Below, piece after piece: positions 25,960 to 35,136 of a stretch of 58,201 nucleotides of DNA. The position numbers were made by a program, and so were the translations under genes. This DNA comes from Caryophanales bacterium UBA4100 (lineage in GTDB: Bacteria > Bacillota > Bacilli > Paenibacillales > UBA4045). Location of the stretch: the NCBI GenBank assembly GCA_002383285.1, contig DFXU01000058.1, forward strand, positions 1,343 through 59,543. The letters run 5' to 3'. Numbering within the stretch: position 1 is the first letter of the stretch; each line of letters begins with the position of its first letter. The notes under the pieces were generated by a model. The model worked only from the letters and a program-made list of their open reading frames with translations. It made no database searches and had not been told where the DNA came from.

Positions 25960-26981
25960 TGTGCTGCACCTCCTGTAGCTGGTGCCGGTGTTGTAGGCAC
26001 AGGAGTTGTTGTAGCCTTCGGCTTCAACATCTCATTAATAGGTAGATATTTCACAGTATCGCCTGCACTGTCGGTTATGAAAATTTGGGCATTCGGTAAT
26101 ACCTTCTCCAACGTCTCAAGAATCAAACGTCGTTCAGTTACCGCTGGGTTCTTCACATATTCGGAATAAAGTGCGTTGAACTGTGCTACGTCACCCTCTG
26201 CATTCAGAATACGGGACTTCTTCTGTGCTTCAGCCTGCTCCAGCAGGGCTTGCGCTTCCCCTCTAGCCTTAGGAAGTCGATCATTCTTATATTTGTTCGC
26301 ATTATTGATCTTCGTATTCTTCTCTTCACGAGCATTCGTTACATCACGGAATGCTTGTTGAACATCTCCTTCTGGCGGTTCGATATCCTGGAACTTCAAA
26401 TCAATAATCTGAATACCCGTATCGTACTTCACCATAAGCTCAATGAGCTTAGCTCTTACTTCACCTTGAATTTCGGTCTTACCCTCTGTGATCGCATAAT
26501 CCAGCTTATTGGAACCCATAACGGTTCGGATTGATGCGATTGATGCATTACGCAAGAATACTTCCGGTTGATCTATATTGAATAGAAAGCTTTCAATATC
26601 CGCAATCTTCCACTCTACTACGGCATCCGCGGACACGATATTCTCATCGCCGGTAATCATCATTGATTCCTCAGGTACAGCGGTAGATCCGCCAGCTCCT
26701 TCACGGTAACCAATGTGCATCCGTTGGGTAATATTAGCATCTAGAATGATTACCTTCTGAATGGGGTATGGCAACTTGAAATGGAGACCCGATTCTGATT
26801 CTCCTGTAAGTTCACCGAATGTTAGGATGGCCCCCCGTTGACCTTCCTCAACCGTATAGAACATCGAAAATCCGAATAAAATCACAATCAGTATAATTAC
26901 ACCAATAATGATCTTGCGAATGAGTCCTGGCGGCAATTCGGGTGGTGCTGACTTTGGACGCTGTTCGTCAAAAACACTCAT
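25956..26981 (-). CDS. hflK: SPFH-family protein HflK
   Basis: Partner of HflC, 341 residues. A Pro-rich N-terminus is followed by a single membrane segment (about 24-45). The SPFH domain contains VEEGQRGAILTFGELTGESE and LHFKLPYPIQKV. The coiled part has LPKARGEAQALLEQAEAQKK. The C-terminus is a P/T/A-rich tail. It is preceded by GAGGGGGAG and a very good sigma-W-type promoter (27037-27062), which suggests that in this organism HflKC belongs to an envelope-stress response, much as flotillin-like SPFH proteins do in Bacillus subtilis. Confidence 0.93.
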   Translation of the reverse strand: MSVFDEQRPKSAPPELPPGLIRKIIIGVIILIVILFGFSMFYTVEEGQRGAILTFGELTGESESGLHFKLPYPIQKVIILDANITQRMHIGYREGAGGSTAVPEESMMITGDENIVSADAVVEWKIADIESFLFNIDQPEVFLRNASIASIRTVMGSNKLDYAITEGKTEIQGEVRAKLIELMVKYDTGIQIIDLKFQDIEPPEGDVQQAFRDVTNAREEKNTKINNANKYKNDRLPKARGEAQALLEQAEAQKKSRILNAEGDVAQFNALYSEYVKNPAVTERRLILETLEKVLPNAQIFITDSAGDTVKYLPINEMLKPKATTTPVPTTPAPATGGAAQ

Positions 26982-27036
26982 TGCACTTTTCTCCCCCTCT
27001 GCTTAATTGCAATAACTTATGATTAACTGTTCATAC

Positions 27037-27062
27037 TACGTATAATGGCCTGCAGGGTTTCA
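27037..27062 (-). promoter_or_regulatory. Sigma-W-type promoter of hflKC
   Basis: On the minus strand TGAAAC (27062-27057), a 16-nt spacer and CGTA (27040-27037): an exact match to the sigma-W consensus TGAAAC-N16-CGTA. It lies in the 94-nt gap between larE and hflK, giving a leader of about 50 nt. Confidence 0.8.
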
Positions 27063-27075
27063 CATTTCACATTGT

Positions 27076-27939
27076 TTAAATACTAGCTTGAATTACATCA
27101 TTCAAGCTTCCGGACCGATAACCACGTAAATCCACGCTTACATATGTGTACCCTATCTCTCTAAGCTTGGCATCCACAGTATCAGATATAGCTGTTAATT
27201 CAGCTATGTTCTCAGGGGGAACCTCTATTCTAGCTAGCTTATCATGCTGACGAACACGTACCTGTCTAAAACCAAGCTGCATGAGGAAATCCTCCGCCGC
27301 ATCGATCATGGATAGCTTCTCCTGTGTAATCAATTCACCATAAGGAATCCGCGAAGACAGACAGGCGAATGATGGCTTATCCCATGTGGCAAGCCCCAGC
27401 TTCCGTGATAGGTGACGAATTTCAGATTTACGAAGACCCGCTTCAATCATCGGGGCACGCACACCACGGTCATGTGCCGCTGTTAGACCTGGTCTATGCT
27501 CACCTAGATCATCTGCAATCGCACCGAATATAACGGCATCAAAGCCCCGTGCTTCAGCAATTGGGATTAAGTGTGAGAACAATTCGTTCTTGCAGAAGTA
27601 ACAACGATTCGTCGGGTTCTCAGCATATCCCGGAATGTTCAACTCACTCGTATGAATAACCTCATGAGGGGCGTTCATTTCTTTGGCAAGCTTAATTGCC
27701 TCTTCCTTCTCACGCACTGGGTACGTCTCCGAATCGGCCGTAACCGCTAATACACGTTCTGGCCCTAAGAAATCCAAGGCTGCCTTCAGTAATAATGCAC
27801 TGTCAACTCCACCGGAGAATGCAACAATCACCTTACCCATTGAATCCAAAATATTACCTAGCTCTGCATATTTTTGACTAATGACATCCTGATTAACCAC
27901 TCTTAACTTCACCTCGGCTTTATTCGCTTCTTCATCCAT
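27076..27939 (-). CDS. larE: ATP-dependent sacrificial sulfur transferase LarE
   Basis: PP-loop ATPase that donates sulfur to pyridinium dicarboxylate in making the nickel-pincer cofactor of lactate racemase. 287 residues. PP-loop SGGVDS (42-47), then NRCYFCKNELF (Cys113, Cys116) and PSFACLSSRIPYG with Cys193, the position expected for the sacrificial cysteine. No larA, larB or larC is nearby, so its target enzyme is encoded elsewhere or differs. The start is uncertain: the ATG at 27939 has no good ribosome site, and a GTG about 13 codons in follows GAGG. It is 80 nt after pdhD and may share that transcript. Confidence 0.88.
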   Translation of the reverse strand: MDEEANKAEVKLRVVNQDVISQKYAELGNILDSMGKVIVAFSGGVDSALLLKAALDFLGPERVLAVTADSETYPVREKEEAIKLAKEMNAPHEVIHTSELNIPGYAENPTNRCYFCKNELFSHLIPIAEARGFDAVIFGAIADDLGEHRPGLTAAHDRGVRAPMIEAGLRKSEIRHLSRKLGLATWDKPSFACLSSRIPYGELITQEKLSMIDAAEDFLMQLGFRQVRVRQHDKLARIEVPPENIAELTAISDTVDAKLREIGYTYVSVDLRGYRSGSLNDVIQASI

Positions 27940-28019
27940 TCACTAGAGATTATACGGAATTGGATTACCATCTTAGATTATATCAAAGATTCACGCGCCG
28001 TGGGAATTAATCACGATAT

Positions 28020-29432
28020 TTACTTGTTAATTTGATGAACTGCCTTACCTAAAGCACCCTCAGCTGATTCCATCACGATCTCACCCAATGTAGGATGTGC
28101 ATGAATCGTCAATGCAATATCCTCTAGGGTAGCCGCAAGCTCTATAGCCAAACCAATCTCTGCAATTAAATTTGATGCTTCTGGTCCAACAACAATTGCG
28201 CCTAGTACAATTTCCGATTCTTTATCAGCAATGACCTTCACAAATCCATCACCCGCATTCATCGATAATGCTCGGCCATTCGCTGCATAAGGAAATTTCC
28301 CGATCATAATCTGATGTCCATGCTCCTTCGCTTCCGCTTCATTCCAGCCTACACTAGCAATCTCAGGATCCGAGAACACAACAGCAGGTATAGCTTTATA
28401 GTCAATAGCACTCGGTTGACCTGCAATGACCTCAGCGACTACCTTTCCTTCATAGGAAGCCTTGTGAGCCAAAGCTAGACCTGGCACACAGTCGCCGATT
28501 GCATATATATTCGCTACATTCGTTCTGCACTGTTGATCTACATCTATATAGCCTCGATCATTCATCTTTATTTTAACAACATCTAGCCCTAGCTCATCTG
28601 TGTTCGGCTTACGACCAACCGTCACTAAGACATAATCTGCAGTAACTTCCTTGTCTTCACCGCCGGCTGAATATGATATTGTAACCTCATGATCTGTTTG
28701 GGTGGCACCTTTAGCCATTGCCTCGGTAACAATTTCTACACCAAGCTTCTTTAAATTACGCTGCACAAATCGGGTTGCATCCGGTTCAAATCCCGCTAGG
28801 ATTGATTTTAACCCTTCGAGAATTGTTACTTTGGTTCCGAACTTAGCATACATCTGCCCTAGCTCAACCCCAATATAACCCCCACCGACAATAACCATGC
28901 TTTTCGGAATTTCCTGCAGCTCAAGTGCTTCCGTGGAGGATAGAATCCGTTTGCCATATGGAAACCCCTTTATTTCAATCGGTCTGGAGCCTGTCGCAAT
29001 AACGCAATGCTTATATTGATACCGCGCCCCCTCATATCCATTCACCACACGAACCTCGTCCTCTGCAGTGAAGAACACCTCACCCGTGACCAGCTCAATC
29101 TTATTTCCCTTAAAAAGCGACTTAACCCCACCGGTCAATTTGTCGACCACGCTGTTCTTCCATTCCTGTACTCTTGCAAAATCAACCTTCACATCCTGTA
29201 CAGTAATCCCAATTTCGGAAGCATGCTGAATCGAAGAGTAATGATGGGCTGCAGAGATCAACGCTTTGGACGGAATACAGCCAACATTCAAACAGACTCC
29301 GCCCGCCTTCCCCTTATCCACAACAGTGACTGTCTTACCAAGCTGTGCCGCTCGAATCGCAGCAACATAACCACCAGGACCCGCTCCAATAATAAGCACA
29401 TCGACTTCATGTCTTGTCTCTCCTACAACCAT
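28020..29432 (-). CDS. pdhD: Dihydrolipoyl dehydrogenase (E3 of PDH)
   Basis: Flavoprotein that reoxidises the lipoyl groups of E2 with NAD. 470 residues from the ATG at 29432, with GGAGG 8 nt upstream inside the pdhC stop region; a GTG 3 nt earlier is less likely. FAD motif IIGAGPGGYVAAIRAAQLG, redox-active disulfide GGVCLNVGCIPSK, NAD motif VIVGGGYIGVELGQ (MVIVGGGYIGVEL), and the C-terminal HAHPTLGE with the catalytic His-Glu pair. Last gene of pdhABCD. It may also serve other lipoyl complexes. Confidence 0.97.
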   Translation of the reverse strand: MVVGETRHEVDVLIIGAGPGGYVAAIRAAQLGKTVTVVDKGKAGGVCLNVGCIPSKALISAAHHYSSIQHASEIGITVQDVKVDFARVQEWKNSVVDKLTGGVKSLFKGNKIELVTGEVFFTAEDEVRVVNGYEGARYQYKHCVIATGSRPIEIKGFPYGKRILSSTEALELQEIPKSMVIVGGGYIGVELGQMYAKFGTKVTILEGLKSILAGFEPDATRFVQRNLKKLGVEIVTEAMAKGATQTDHEVTISYSAGGEDKEVTADYVLVTVGRKPNTDELGLDVVKIKMNDRGYIDVDQQCRTNVANIYAIGDCVPGLALAHKASYEGKVVAEVIAGQPSAIDYKAIPAVVFSDPEIASVGWNEAEAKEHGHQIMIGKFPYAANGRALSMNAGDGFVKVIADKESEIVLGAIVVGPEASNLIAEIGLAIELAATLEDIALTIHAHPTLGEIVMESAEGALGKAVHQINK

Positions 29433-29435
29433 CAC

Positions 29436-30839
29436 TTACACCTCCATAATTAGCATCTGGGGATCAGCCAGTAGCTGTTTGATATAATTCATTGCTTGCT
29501 GCGCTGTTGCACCATCAATAATACGATGGTCAAAGCTGAGCGATAAAGCCATAAGCTGCCCGACCACAACCTGACCATCTCTAACAACGGGCTTCTCTGA
29601 AATCCGACCAGTTCCAAGAATGGCTACCTCAGGATGATTGATCACCGGCGTGAAGAACATGCCACCTGCTGATCCAATATTCGTTATGGAGATCGAGCTG
29701 CCACGCATCTCATTCATCGCTAGCTTACCTTCACGTGCACGTGTTGCGAGATCGGTAATTTGTGATGCGATAGTCCATATATTCTTGCGGTCTGCATCTG
29801 CAACTACCGGAACCATTAAGCCTTGATCTGTATCTGTGGCTATCCCGATATTATAATAATGTTTATATACGATCTCATTCTTCTCATCATCGAGCGAAGC
29901 ATTAATGACTGGATACTCACGAGCCGCTGCTACGAGTGCCTTCACGATGAACGGCAAATAGGTAAGCTTAATGCCTTTCTTCTCAGCCAATGGTTTCATG
30001 CTTGTTCGGAACTCAACTAGCTTCGTAACATCCACCTCGTCCATGACGGTAACGTGGGGTGCCGTATAAACCGACTTGACCATGGCTGCCGCAATGACCT
30101 TACGAACACCCTTCAGAGGAACACGCTCCTCAGCTCGCTCAGATAAGCTAGCAGCTTTCGATGTGGCAGGCGACTCTTGTTCCTTATCAGCAGCCTCTGT
30201 ATCAGTTCCACCAATAGATACGGCAACTGGTTGGTCCTTAGCTGTCACCTCTTTGTCAGCGCCGTCCTTAAATCCTAATACATCTTCCTTCGTAACTTGA
30301 CCATGTCGTCCAGTACCCGTTATCAATGAGATGTCTACTTCCTGTTCTCTGGATAGCTTTCGCACGCTTGGAGTAGCAAGAACAGCTTTTGATGATTGAT
30401 CGGCCACTGAGTTAGCCGGCTCCAGCGATGTTGCATCCTTAATCTTTGACTTTTCTGAGGCTTCAGCTGGTTCCGCATTTTTGTTATCCACCTTAGTAAC
30501 CGTACCTTCTGCTGCTTTTTCTGCCAATTTTTCCGTCTCCGTAGCCTCCGTAGCCTCACCTACTTCTGCCTGAGCTCCAGCCTCCGCATTGCCCGCACCT
30601 TCCACCTCGAATACAGCAAGCACATCTCCTACTACGGCAACCTTACCTTCTGGAGAAATAATTTCCTTCAATGTACCTTTTATCGGGGATGGCAGCTCAA
30701 CGACCGCCTTATCATTCTGTACCTCAACAATAATCTGATCCTCTTCTACCGTATCACCTGGTCCCGCATGCCACTTCACAATCTCACCCTCGTGCATACC
30801 CTCACCGATATCATGCAGCTTTAATTCATACTTACCCAT
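29436..30839 (-). CDS. pdhC: Pyruvate dehydrogenase E2, dihydrolipoyl acetyltransferase
   Basis: Core of the PDH complex, 467 residues. One N-terminal lipoyl domain with the modified Lys44 in EVQNDKAVVELP, then a long A/E/K-rich linker (about 80-150), a peripheral subunit-binding domain (LATPSVRKLSREQEVDISLI, about 157-195), a second linker, and the catalytic domain (about 235-467) ending with LSLSFDHRIIDGA, which holds the active-site His and Asp. A single lipoyl domain is usual in Gram-positive PDH. ATG preceded by GAGG; 101 nt separate it from pdhB. Confidence 0.96.
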   Translation of the reverse strand: MGKYELKLHDIGEGMHEGEIVKWHAGPGDTVEEDQIIVEVQNDKAVVELPSPIKGTLKEIISPEGKVAVVGDVLAVFEVEGAGNAEAGAQAEVGEATEATETEKLAEKAAEGTVTKVDNKNAEPAEASEKSKIKDATSLEPANSVADQSSKAVLATPSVRKLSREQEVDISLITGTGRHGQVTKEDVLGFKDGADKEVTAKDQPVAVSIGGTDTEAADKEQESPATSKAASLSERAEERVPLKGVRKVIAAAMVKSVYTAPHVTVMDEVDVTKLVEFRTSMKPLAEKKGIKLTYLPFIVKALVAAAREYPVINASLDDEKNEIVYKHYYNIGIATDTDQGLMVPVVADADRKNIWTIASQITDLATRAREGKLAMNEMRGSSISITNIGSAGGMFFTPVINHPEVAILGTGRISEKPVVRDGQVVVGQLMALSLSFDHRIIDGATAQQAMNYIKQLLADPQMLIMEV

Positions 30840-30940
30840 CCATTTGACCTCCTCGCATTTTTGCTTTCCGTCCTCTTTGTGTGCTGTAGAGTACCGAAGA
30901 GCCTCTATTTTGCTGATTGAATTTGTGTATATGCTCTGCT

Positions 30941-31921
30941 CTAGAAATCAAGCACTTCATTTAGTGCTTTTATAATGCGCGCAGGATTAGGCACCCATTC
31001 ATCCTCTACAGTAGGAAACGAGAACAGAATATCTGGTGAAGTAACGCGTAGAACGGGAGCTTCTAGACGTAGAATCGCTTTCTCATTAATCTGAGCGACA
31101 ACCTCAGCTGCTACGCCTGTTAATCGTTGTGCTTCTTGTACGACGATGGCACGCCCTGTTTTTTCAACTGAAGCAATGATGGTATTAATGTCAAGGGGAC
31201 TAACTGTTCTTAAATCGATGACCTCAATGTTAGCTCCCCGTGATTTCTCAATTTCTTCAGCCGCCTTCAGCGAAGTATGAACCATAGCCCCATAAGTAAT
31301 TATGGTCGCATCCGTACCTTCTCTGACTACATTCGCCTTGCCAAGAGGCACGGTATATTCACCTTCTGGCACCTCAGCTCGGAATGAACGATATAGCTTC
31401 ATATGCTCCATGAAGAAGACCGGGTCATTATCGCGAATCGAGGAGATGAGTAAGCCTTTGGCATCATAAGGATTAGATGGAATAACGACCTTCAACCCAG
31501 GCGCCTGTGCGAGCAGCCCTTCTAGATTATCCGTATGGAATTCAGCAGCCTTGACACCAACGCCGAAGGGCGAGCGGAACGTAATCGGACTATGATATCG
31601 TCCACCTGAACGAAATCTCAACCGTGCCGACTGACCCATGATTGAGTCTAGCGCCTCATAGATAAATCCAATAAATTGGATTTCTGCTATTGGACGATAA
31701 CCCGTTATCCCTAGTCCAATTGCCAATCCACCAATTCCAGACTCAGCTAATGGTGTATCGAATACACGATCCTCACCAAATTCCTTCTGTAATCCTTCAG
31801 TCGCGCGGAAGACACCGCCATAATGTCCTACATCCTCACCGAATACGAGCACGTTTGGATCATTCTTTAGCTCTATGCGCATTGCGTCGGTAATAGCTTG
31901 AATCATCGTCATTTGTGCCAT
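30941..31921 (-). CDS. pdhB: Pyruvate dehydrogenase E1 beta subunit
   Basis: Second half of the thiamine-diphosphate-dependent E1, 326 residues. Characteristic sequences are VLVFGEDVGHYGGVFRATEG near the start, DTPLAESGIGGLAIGLGITG, IQFIGFIYEALDSI, and RSPFGVGVKAAEFHTDNLE, where branched-chain enzymes differ; adjacent E1 alpha and E2 support pyruvate. GGGAGGGG lies about 8 nt before the ATG, overlapping the end of pdhA, 2 nt upstream. Confidence 0.96.
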   Translation of the reverse strand: MAQMTMIQAITDAMRIELKNDPNVLVFGEDVGHYGGVFRATEGLQKEFGEDRVFDTPLAESGIGGLAIGLGITGYRPIAEIQFIGFIYEALDSIMGQSARLRFRSGGRYHSPITFRSPFGVGVKAAEFHTDNLEGLLAQAPGLKVVIPSNPYDAKGLLISSIRDNDPVFFMEHMKLYRSFRAEVPEGEYTVPLGKANVVREGTDATIITYGAMVHTSLKAAEEIEKSRGANIEVIDLRTVSPLDINTIIASVEKTGRAIVVQEAQRLTGVAAEVVAQINEKAILRLEAPVLRVTSPDILFSFPTVEDEWVPNPARIIKALNEVLDF

Positions 31922-31923
31922 GA

Positions 31924-33006
31924 TTATTTCCCCTCCCGTACGCTAATGAAATCTCGCTTCTGTTCCTCAGCTTGTGGAGTAATATGTTCAAAAACGGAAT
32001 CCAGTAAGTCAGGAATTGTTAGCTTCTCAATTTCATCAGCTTTCTTAATAGCCTCAGCTACGGCAGCTTTGGCTTCTTCGATAAGAGCTGTTTCTTCTTC
32101 ATCTGACCACAGACCCTTGTTCTCCATAAATTTACGGTAACGAACTAATGGATCCTTCTGCTCCCATTCCCCAGACTCTTCCTTCGTTCTATAGCGAGTA
32201 GGGTCATCACCTGAGAGTGAATGTGGGCCGAAGCGATAAGTAAGTGTTTCGATTAAGGTAGGCCCCTCTCCAGCTCTTCCTCGTTCTGCAGCATCGAATA
32301 CCGCTTTGTAAACCGCTAATACGTCCATCCCATCCACCTGAACACCCGTGATACCTGCCGCTACCGCCTTCTGGGCAATCGAACCCGCAGCAGTCTGATC
32401 AGCCCTCTGTGTAGATATCGCATATCCATTATTCTGTACAATAAACACAGCCGGCAGCTTAAAGACCCCCGCAAAATTCATACCATCATAGAAATCGCCC
32501 TGTGACGAACCACCATCTCCAGTGTAAGTAACAGCAACCTGCTTATTACCACGTTTCTTCAGTCCCATCGCCACACCAGACGCTTGAACAATCTGTGCAC
32601 CAATAATAATCTGCGGCATCAATACGTTCACATCTTCAGGAATCTGACCCCCATGCTGATGGCCACGAGAATATAAGAATGCTTGATACAATGGAAACCC
32701 ATGCCAATAAATCTGTGGAATATCCCGATATCCAGGAAGAATATAATCCTCCTTCTTAAGTGCGAATTGGCTGCCAATCATTGAAGCTTCCTGACCTGAT
32801 ACAGGTGCGTAGAATCCAAGACGTCCTTGACGACCAAGGCTTACCGCTCGTTGATCCCAGATTCGAGTGAACACCATCCGCTTCATGAGCTCCTTAAGCT
32901 GTGAATCATCGATTGCTGGCATCTCCTTCTCATTGATCACATTACCTTCCTCATCAAGAATCGATAATGCCTCAATCTCGTTCAAACTTGCATAGTGTTT
33001 ACTCAT
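31924..33006 (-). CDS. pdhA: Pyruvate dehydrogenase E1 alpha subunit
   Basis: First gene of the PDH operon, 360 residues from the ATG at 33006, chosen because GGAG stands 9 nt before it. The thiamine diphosphate motif is TGDGGSSQGDFYDGMNFAGV, ending in the usual NN region (VQNNGYAIST). RQGRLGFYAPVSGQEASMIG and ALKKEDYILPGYRDIPQ match Bacillus PdhA closely, as I recall that protein. The complex converts pyruvate to acetyl-CoA. The upstream region carries CTGTTATA-type half-sites shared with the ferredoxin oxidoreductase operon. Confidence 0.96.
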   Translation of the reverse strand: MSKHYASLNEIEALSILDEEGNVINEKEMPAIDDSQLKELMKRMVFTRIWDQRAVSLGRQGRLGFYAPVSGQEASMIGSQFALKKEDYILPGYRDIPQIYWHGFPLYQAFLYSRGHQHGGQIPEDVNVLMPQIIIGAQIVQASGVAMGLKKRGNKQVAVTYTGDGGSSQGDFYDGMNFAGVFKLPAVFIVQNNGYAISTQRADQTAAGSIAQKAVAAGITGVQVDGMDVLAVYKAVFDAAERGRAGEGPTLIETLTYRFGPHSLSGDDPTRYRTKEESGEWEQKDPLVRYRKFMENKGLWSDEEETALIEEAKAAVAEAIKKADEIEKLTIPDLLDSVFEHITPQAEEQKRDFISVREGK

Positions 33007-33358
33007 ATTCTTCAACTCCATCTATGAATTATTTTACGCCAAGAAACTGTTATATAAATAAATTAAACTGTTTCATAAATTATACAACAATAATTCGTGT
33101 TATTAAAGGATTTATAAAAATAATCTGTATATAACAGTTTTTAATTGTAGTAATACAGAATCAAATGGACTTAGATTTTATAGTTTTACCAGAAGGAGCA
33201 GAAGCATTCATGCTTTATATACTTACCTCTAATAGCCCATATTCAAACGTAATATGACAGTTAACTGACTGTTCTACCGCAGAAGAGAAAAAGCTTGTCA
33301 TTCCTCCATATATCTTGTTAACTAGTAACTAGGCAATGATCAAGGGGGATATAAGAGT
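33007..33358. other. pdhA-dagK divergent control region
   Basis: 352 nt of AT-rich DNA without a credible gene. The pdhA side holds a TATAAT -10 (33084-33079 minus, with a weak TTTAAT -35 17 nt upstream) framed by inverted half-sites (separate entry). The dagK side has a CAGTTAACTG palindrome near 33260. The remainder shows nothing I can name. Confidence 0.6.
33044..33140. promoter_or_regulatory. Inverted AAACTGTTATATA half-sites framing the pdhA promoter
   Basis: AAACTGTTATATA (33044-33056) and its exact complement TATATAACAGTTT (33128-33140) flank the pdhA -10 at 33079-33084. A further AAACTGTT (33065-33072) lies 21 bp from the first, two helical turns. The right site reads CTGTATATAACAG, nearly palindromic. 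The same CTGTTATATA / TATATAACAG arms recur at 42807-42829. The regulator is unknown to me. Confidence 0.5.
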
Positions 33359-34348
33359 ATGATCGGGTTTGTGGTCAATCCAGCTTCAGGCAATGGACGC
33401 GGACGAAAAGTATGGCAGCAACTTGAGGCTGTGTTGAGAAACCGTGAGGTATCTTACATGGTCCGCTTCACTAGGGGGAGGCTAGATGCTGAGCAATTCG
33501 CATTGGAGTGGGCGAGAGATTCGATAGAGGTAACTATTATTGTCGCTGTCGGTGGAGACGGTACAGTATATGAGGTAGCCAACGGAATCTATAGTGCAAG
33601 CGTATATCTTGAAACCAATCGGATTACACAATCCAACCAAGCTGCCCATCCTGATCCATCCTATGTACCGATCTCAACACACTGCACTAAATCACTCGGT
33701 CATATTCCAGCAGGGTCAGGCAATGATTATGCTCGAGCTCACGGCATTCCATCACAGCCTGTATTCGCCCTAGAGATAGTTCTATCCAGCACACCCAACA
33801 TTCGTTGTATCGACCTTATTAAGATGAATGATCGTATTGCCGTGAATTCGATTGGCGTTGGATTAGATGGACGAATAGCACGGGTTACCAACGAGGCGAG
33901 CTATAAGAGACTATTGAATCGATTAAAGCTCGGAAGACTATCCTATGTGCTATCCTTAGTCCGCGTCTTATTTACATACCGAACCAGCTCCACAGCCTTA
34001 TCCATAGACGGTGAGCCCATCTTAGCTGACAAGGTTTGGTTTATCGCAACTGCGAATATCCCATATTACGGGGGCGGGATGCAGATCTGCCCATTAGCAG
34101 ACCCTGTGTCTGGCCAAGCTGAGTTATGTATCGTCAGCGCTATTCATCGCGTAGAGCTTCTTCGAGTATTCCCCCAAGTGTACAAGGGAACTCATATTCA
34201 TCATAAAGGAGTTACCTTCTACCGAGGGCGAAGCATACAGATTGATGCCAAGGAAGCTCTAGATATACATATGGATGGCGAAATGGCAGGCACGACCCCT
34301 GTCACTATAGAGGTCTTGCCTGCCATCTTATCCATAATCATTCCTTAA
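33359..34348 (+). CDS. dagK: Diacylglycerol/lipid kinase (DagK family)
   Basis: 329-residue lipid kinase of the DAGK catalytic family, expected to phosphorylate diacylglycerol and so recycle the product of lipoteichoic acid synthesis to phosphatidic acid. The N-terminal nucleotide region has VNPASGNGRG, VAVGGDGTVYEVANG (the GGDGT motif) and IPAGSGNDYARAHG; the C-terminal half is the beta-sandwich lid. It has an internal low-similarity insert around residues 82-115. AGGGGGAT precedes the ATG by 10 nt. It ends 5 nt from the convergent yxlG. Other lipid or sphingoid substrates cannot be excluded. Confidence 0.88.
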   Translation: MIGFVVNPASGNGRGRKVWQQLEAVLRNREVSYMVRFTRGRLDAEQFALEWARDSIEVTIIVAVGGDGTVYEVANGIYSASVYLETNRITQSNQAAHPDPSYVPISTHCTKSLGHIPAGSGNDYARAHGIPSQPVFALEIVLSSTPNIRCIDLIKMNDRIAVNSIGVGLDGRIARVTNEASYKRLLNRLKLGRLSYVLSLVRVLFTYRTSSTALSIDGEPILADKVWFIATANIPYYGGGMQICPLADPVSGQAELCIVSAIHRVELLRVFPQVYKGTHIHHKGVTFYRGRSIQIDAKEALDIHMDGEMAGTTPVTIEVLPAILSIIIP

Positions 34349-34353
34349 TATGC

Positions 34354-35136
34354 TCAGTCTCCAAGCTCCTGTCGTTTCAGAGCTGCTACTGCAGACATCA
34401 ATACGGCTATTACTAAAGCCATTGTTATACCTATACTTAACATGACTCCGTCGCCACCCACTCCGAATAGAAGAAAGCTTGAGGTATGATGAGTGAGACG
34501 CGCTGGGCTCCATAGCATCCATGACTCGAACAAGCCTGTTAGTATGGAGAAGCATACAGCGATCAGAATGGTTACGAACGCTGCCGCACTACCCCCTCGT
34601 AGTAGCGTACTCATTAGAACGAGCACGGAGATCACAAAAATCATCCACAATCCATAAACGGATACACCTCTAACTACATTCATCATATCTACACTACTGA
34701 ACAGGAGCTCTGTGTAATACCAGCCCGCCAAGCTACCTAATAGTAAGGAGGCAGCTGTCAGGGTGGCCAGCCCCGCCCATTTGGCTGTAATGAAACTGGA
34801 ATGAGGCAGAGGACGAACAAGGATCAGCGCAATTGCTCGGCTTGACTTCTCCCCTGAGATTATAGCCATTCCAGCTAGCACCAATACTAGCACACCCATC
34901 GTGCTAAATTGGCTCATGACCTCCGCCATAACCTGTTCTCCGCTTGGTGTCGGGATTTCTATAACAGCACCTTCAGGCAACCCACCCGCACTTTCAAGAA
35001 TTTGTGGTAGATAGTACGTTGACACCGGCTGCATAATTCCCAATAGAACGAAAACTAGAGGAACCCACAACCACTTGAAGCTACGCCACATCTCTAGCAT
35101 TTCTTTGTTATACATCACGATCCATTGTCGCATCAT
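34354..35136 (-). CDS. yxlG: ABC-2 type permease YxlG
   Basis: 260-residue membrane protein with about six segments, permease partner of YxlF. IAIISGEKSSRAIALILVRP, a cytoplasmic loop found in NosY/YxlG-type permeases, lies between segments 2 and 3. It overlaps the ATPase gene by 4 nt. Last gene of the sigY-yxlCDEFG operon; gene order and lengths agree with Bacillus subtilis as I recall them. What is transported is unknown. Confidence 0.85.
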   Translation of the reverse strand: MMRQWIVMYNKEMLEMWRSFKWLWVPLVFVLLGIMQPVSTYYLPQILESAGGLPEGAVIEIPTPSGEQVMAEVMSQFSTMGVLVLVLAGMAIISGEKSSRAIALILVRPLPHSSFITAKWAGLATLTAASLLLGSLAGWYYTELLFSSVDMMNVVRGVSVYGLWMIFVISVLVLMSTLLRGGSAAAFVTILIAVCFSILTGLFESWMLWSPARLTHHTSSFLLFGVGGDGVMLSIGITMALVIAVLMSAVAALKRQELGD

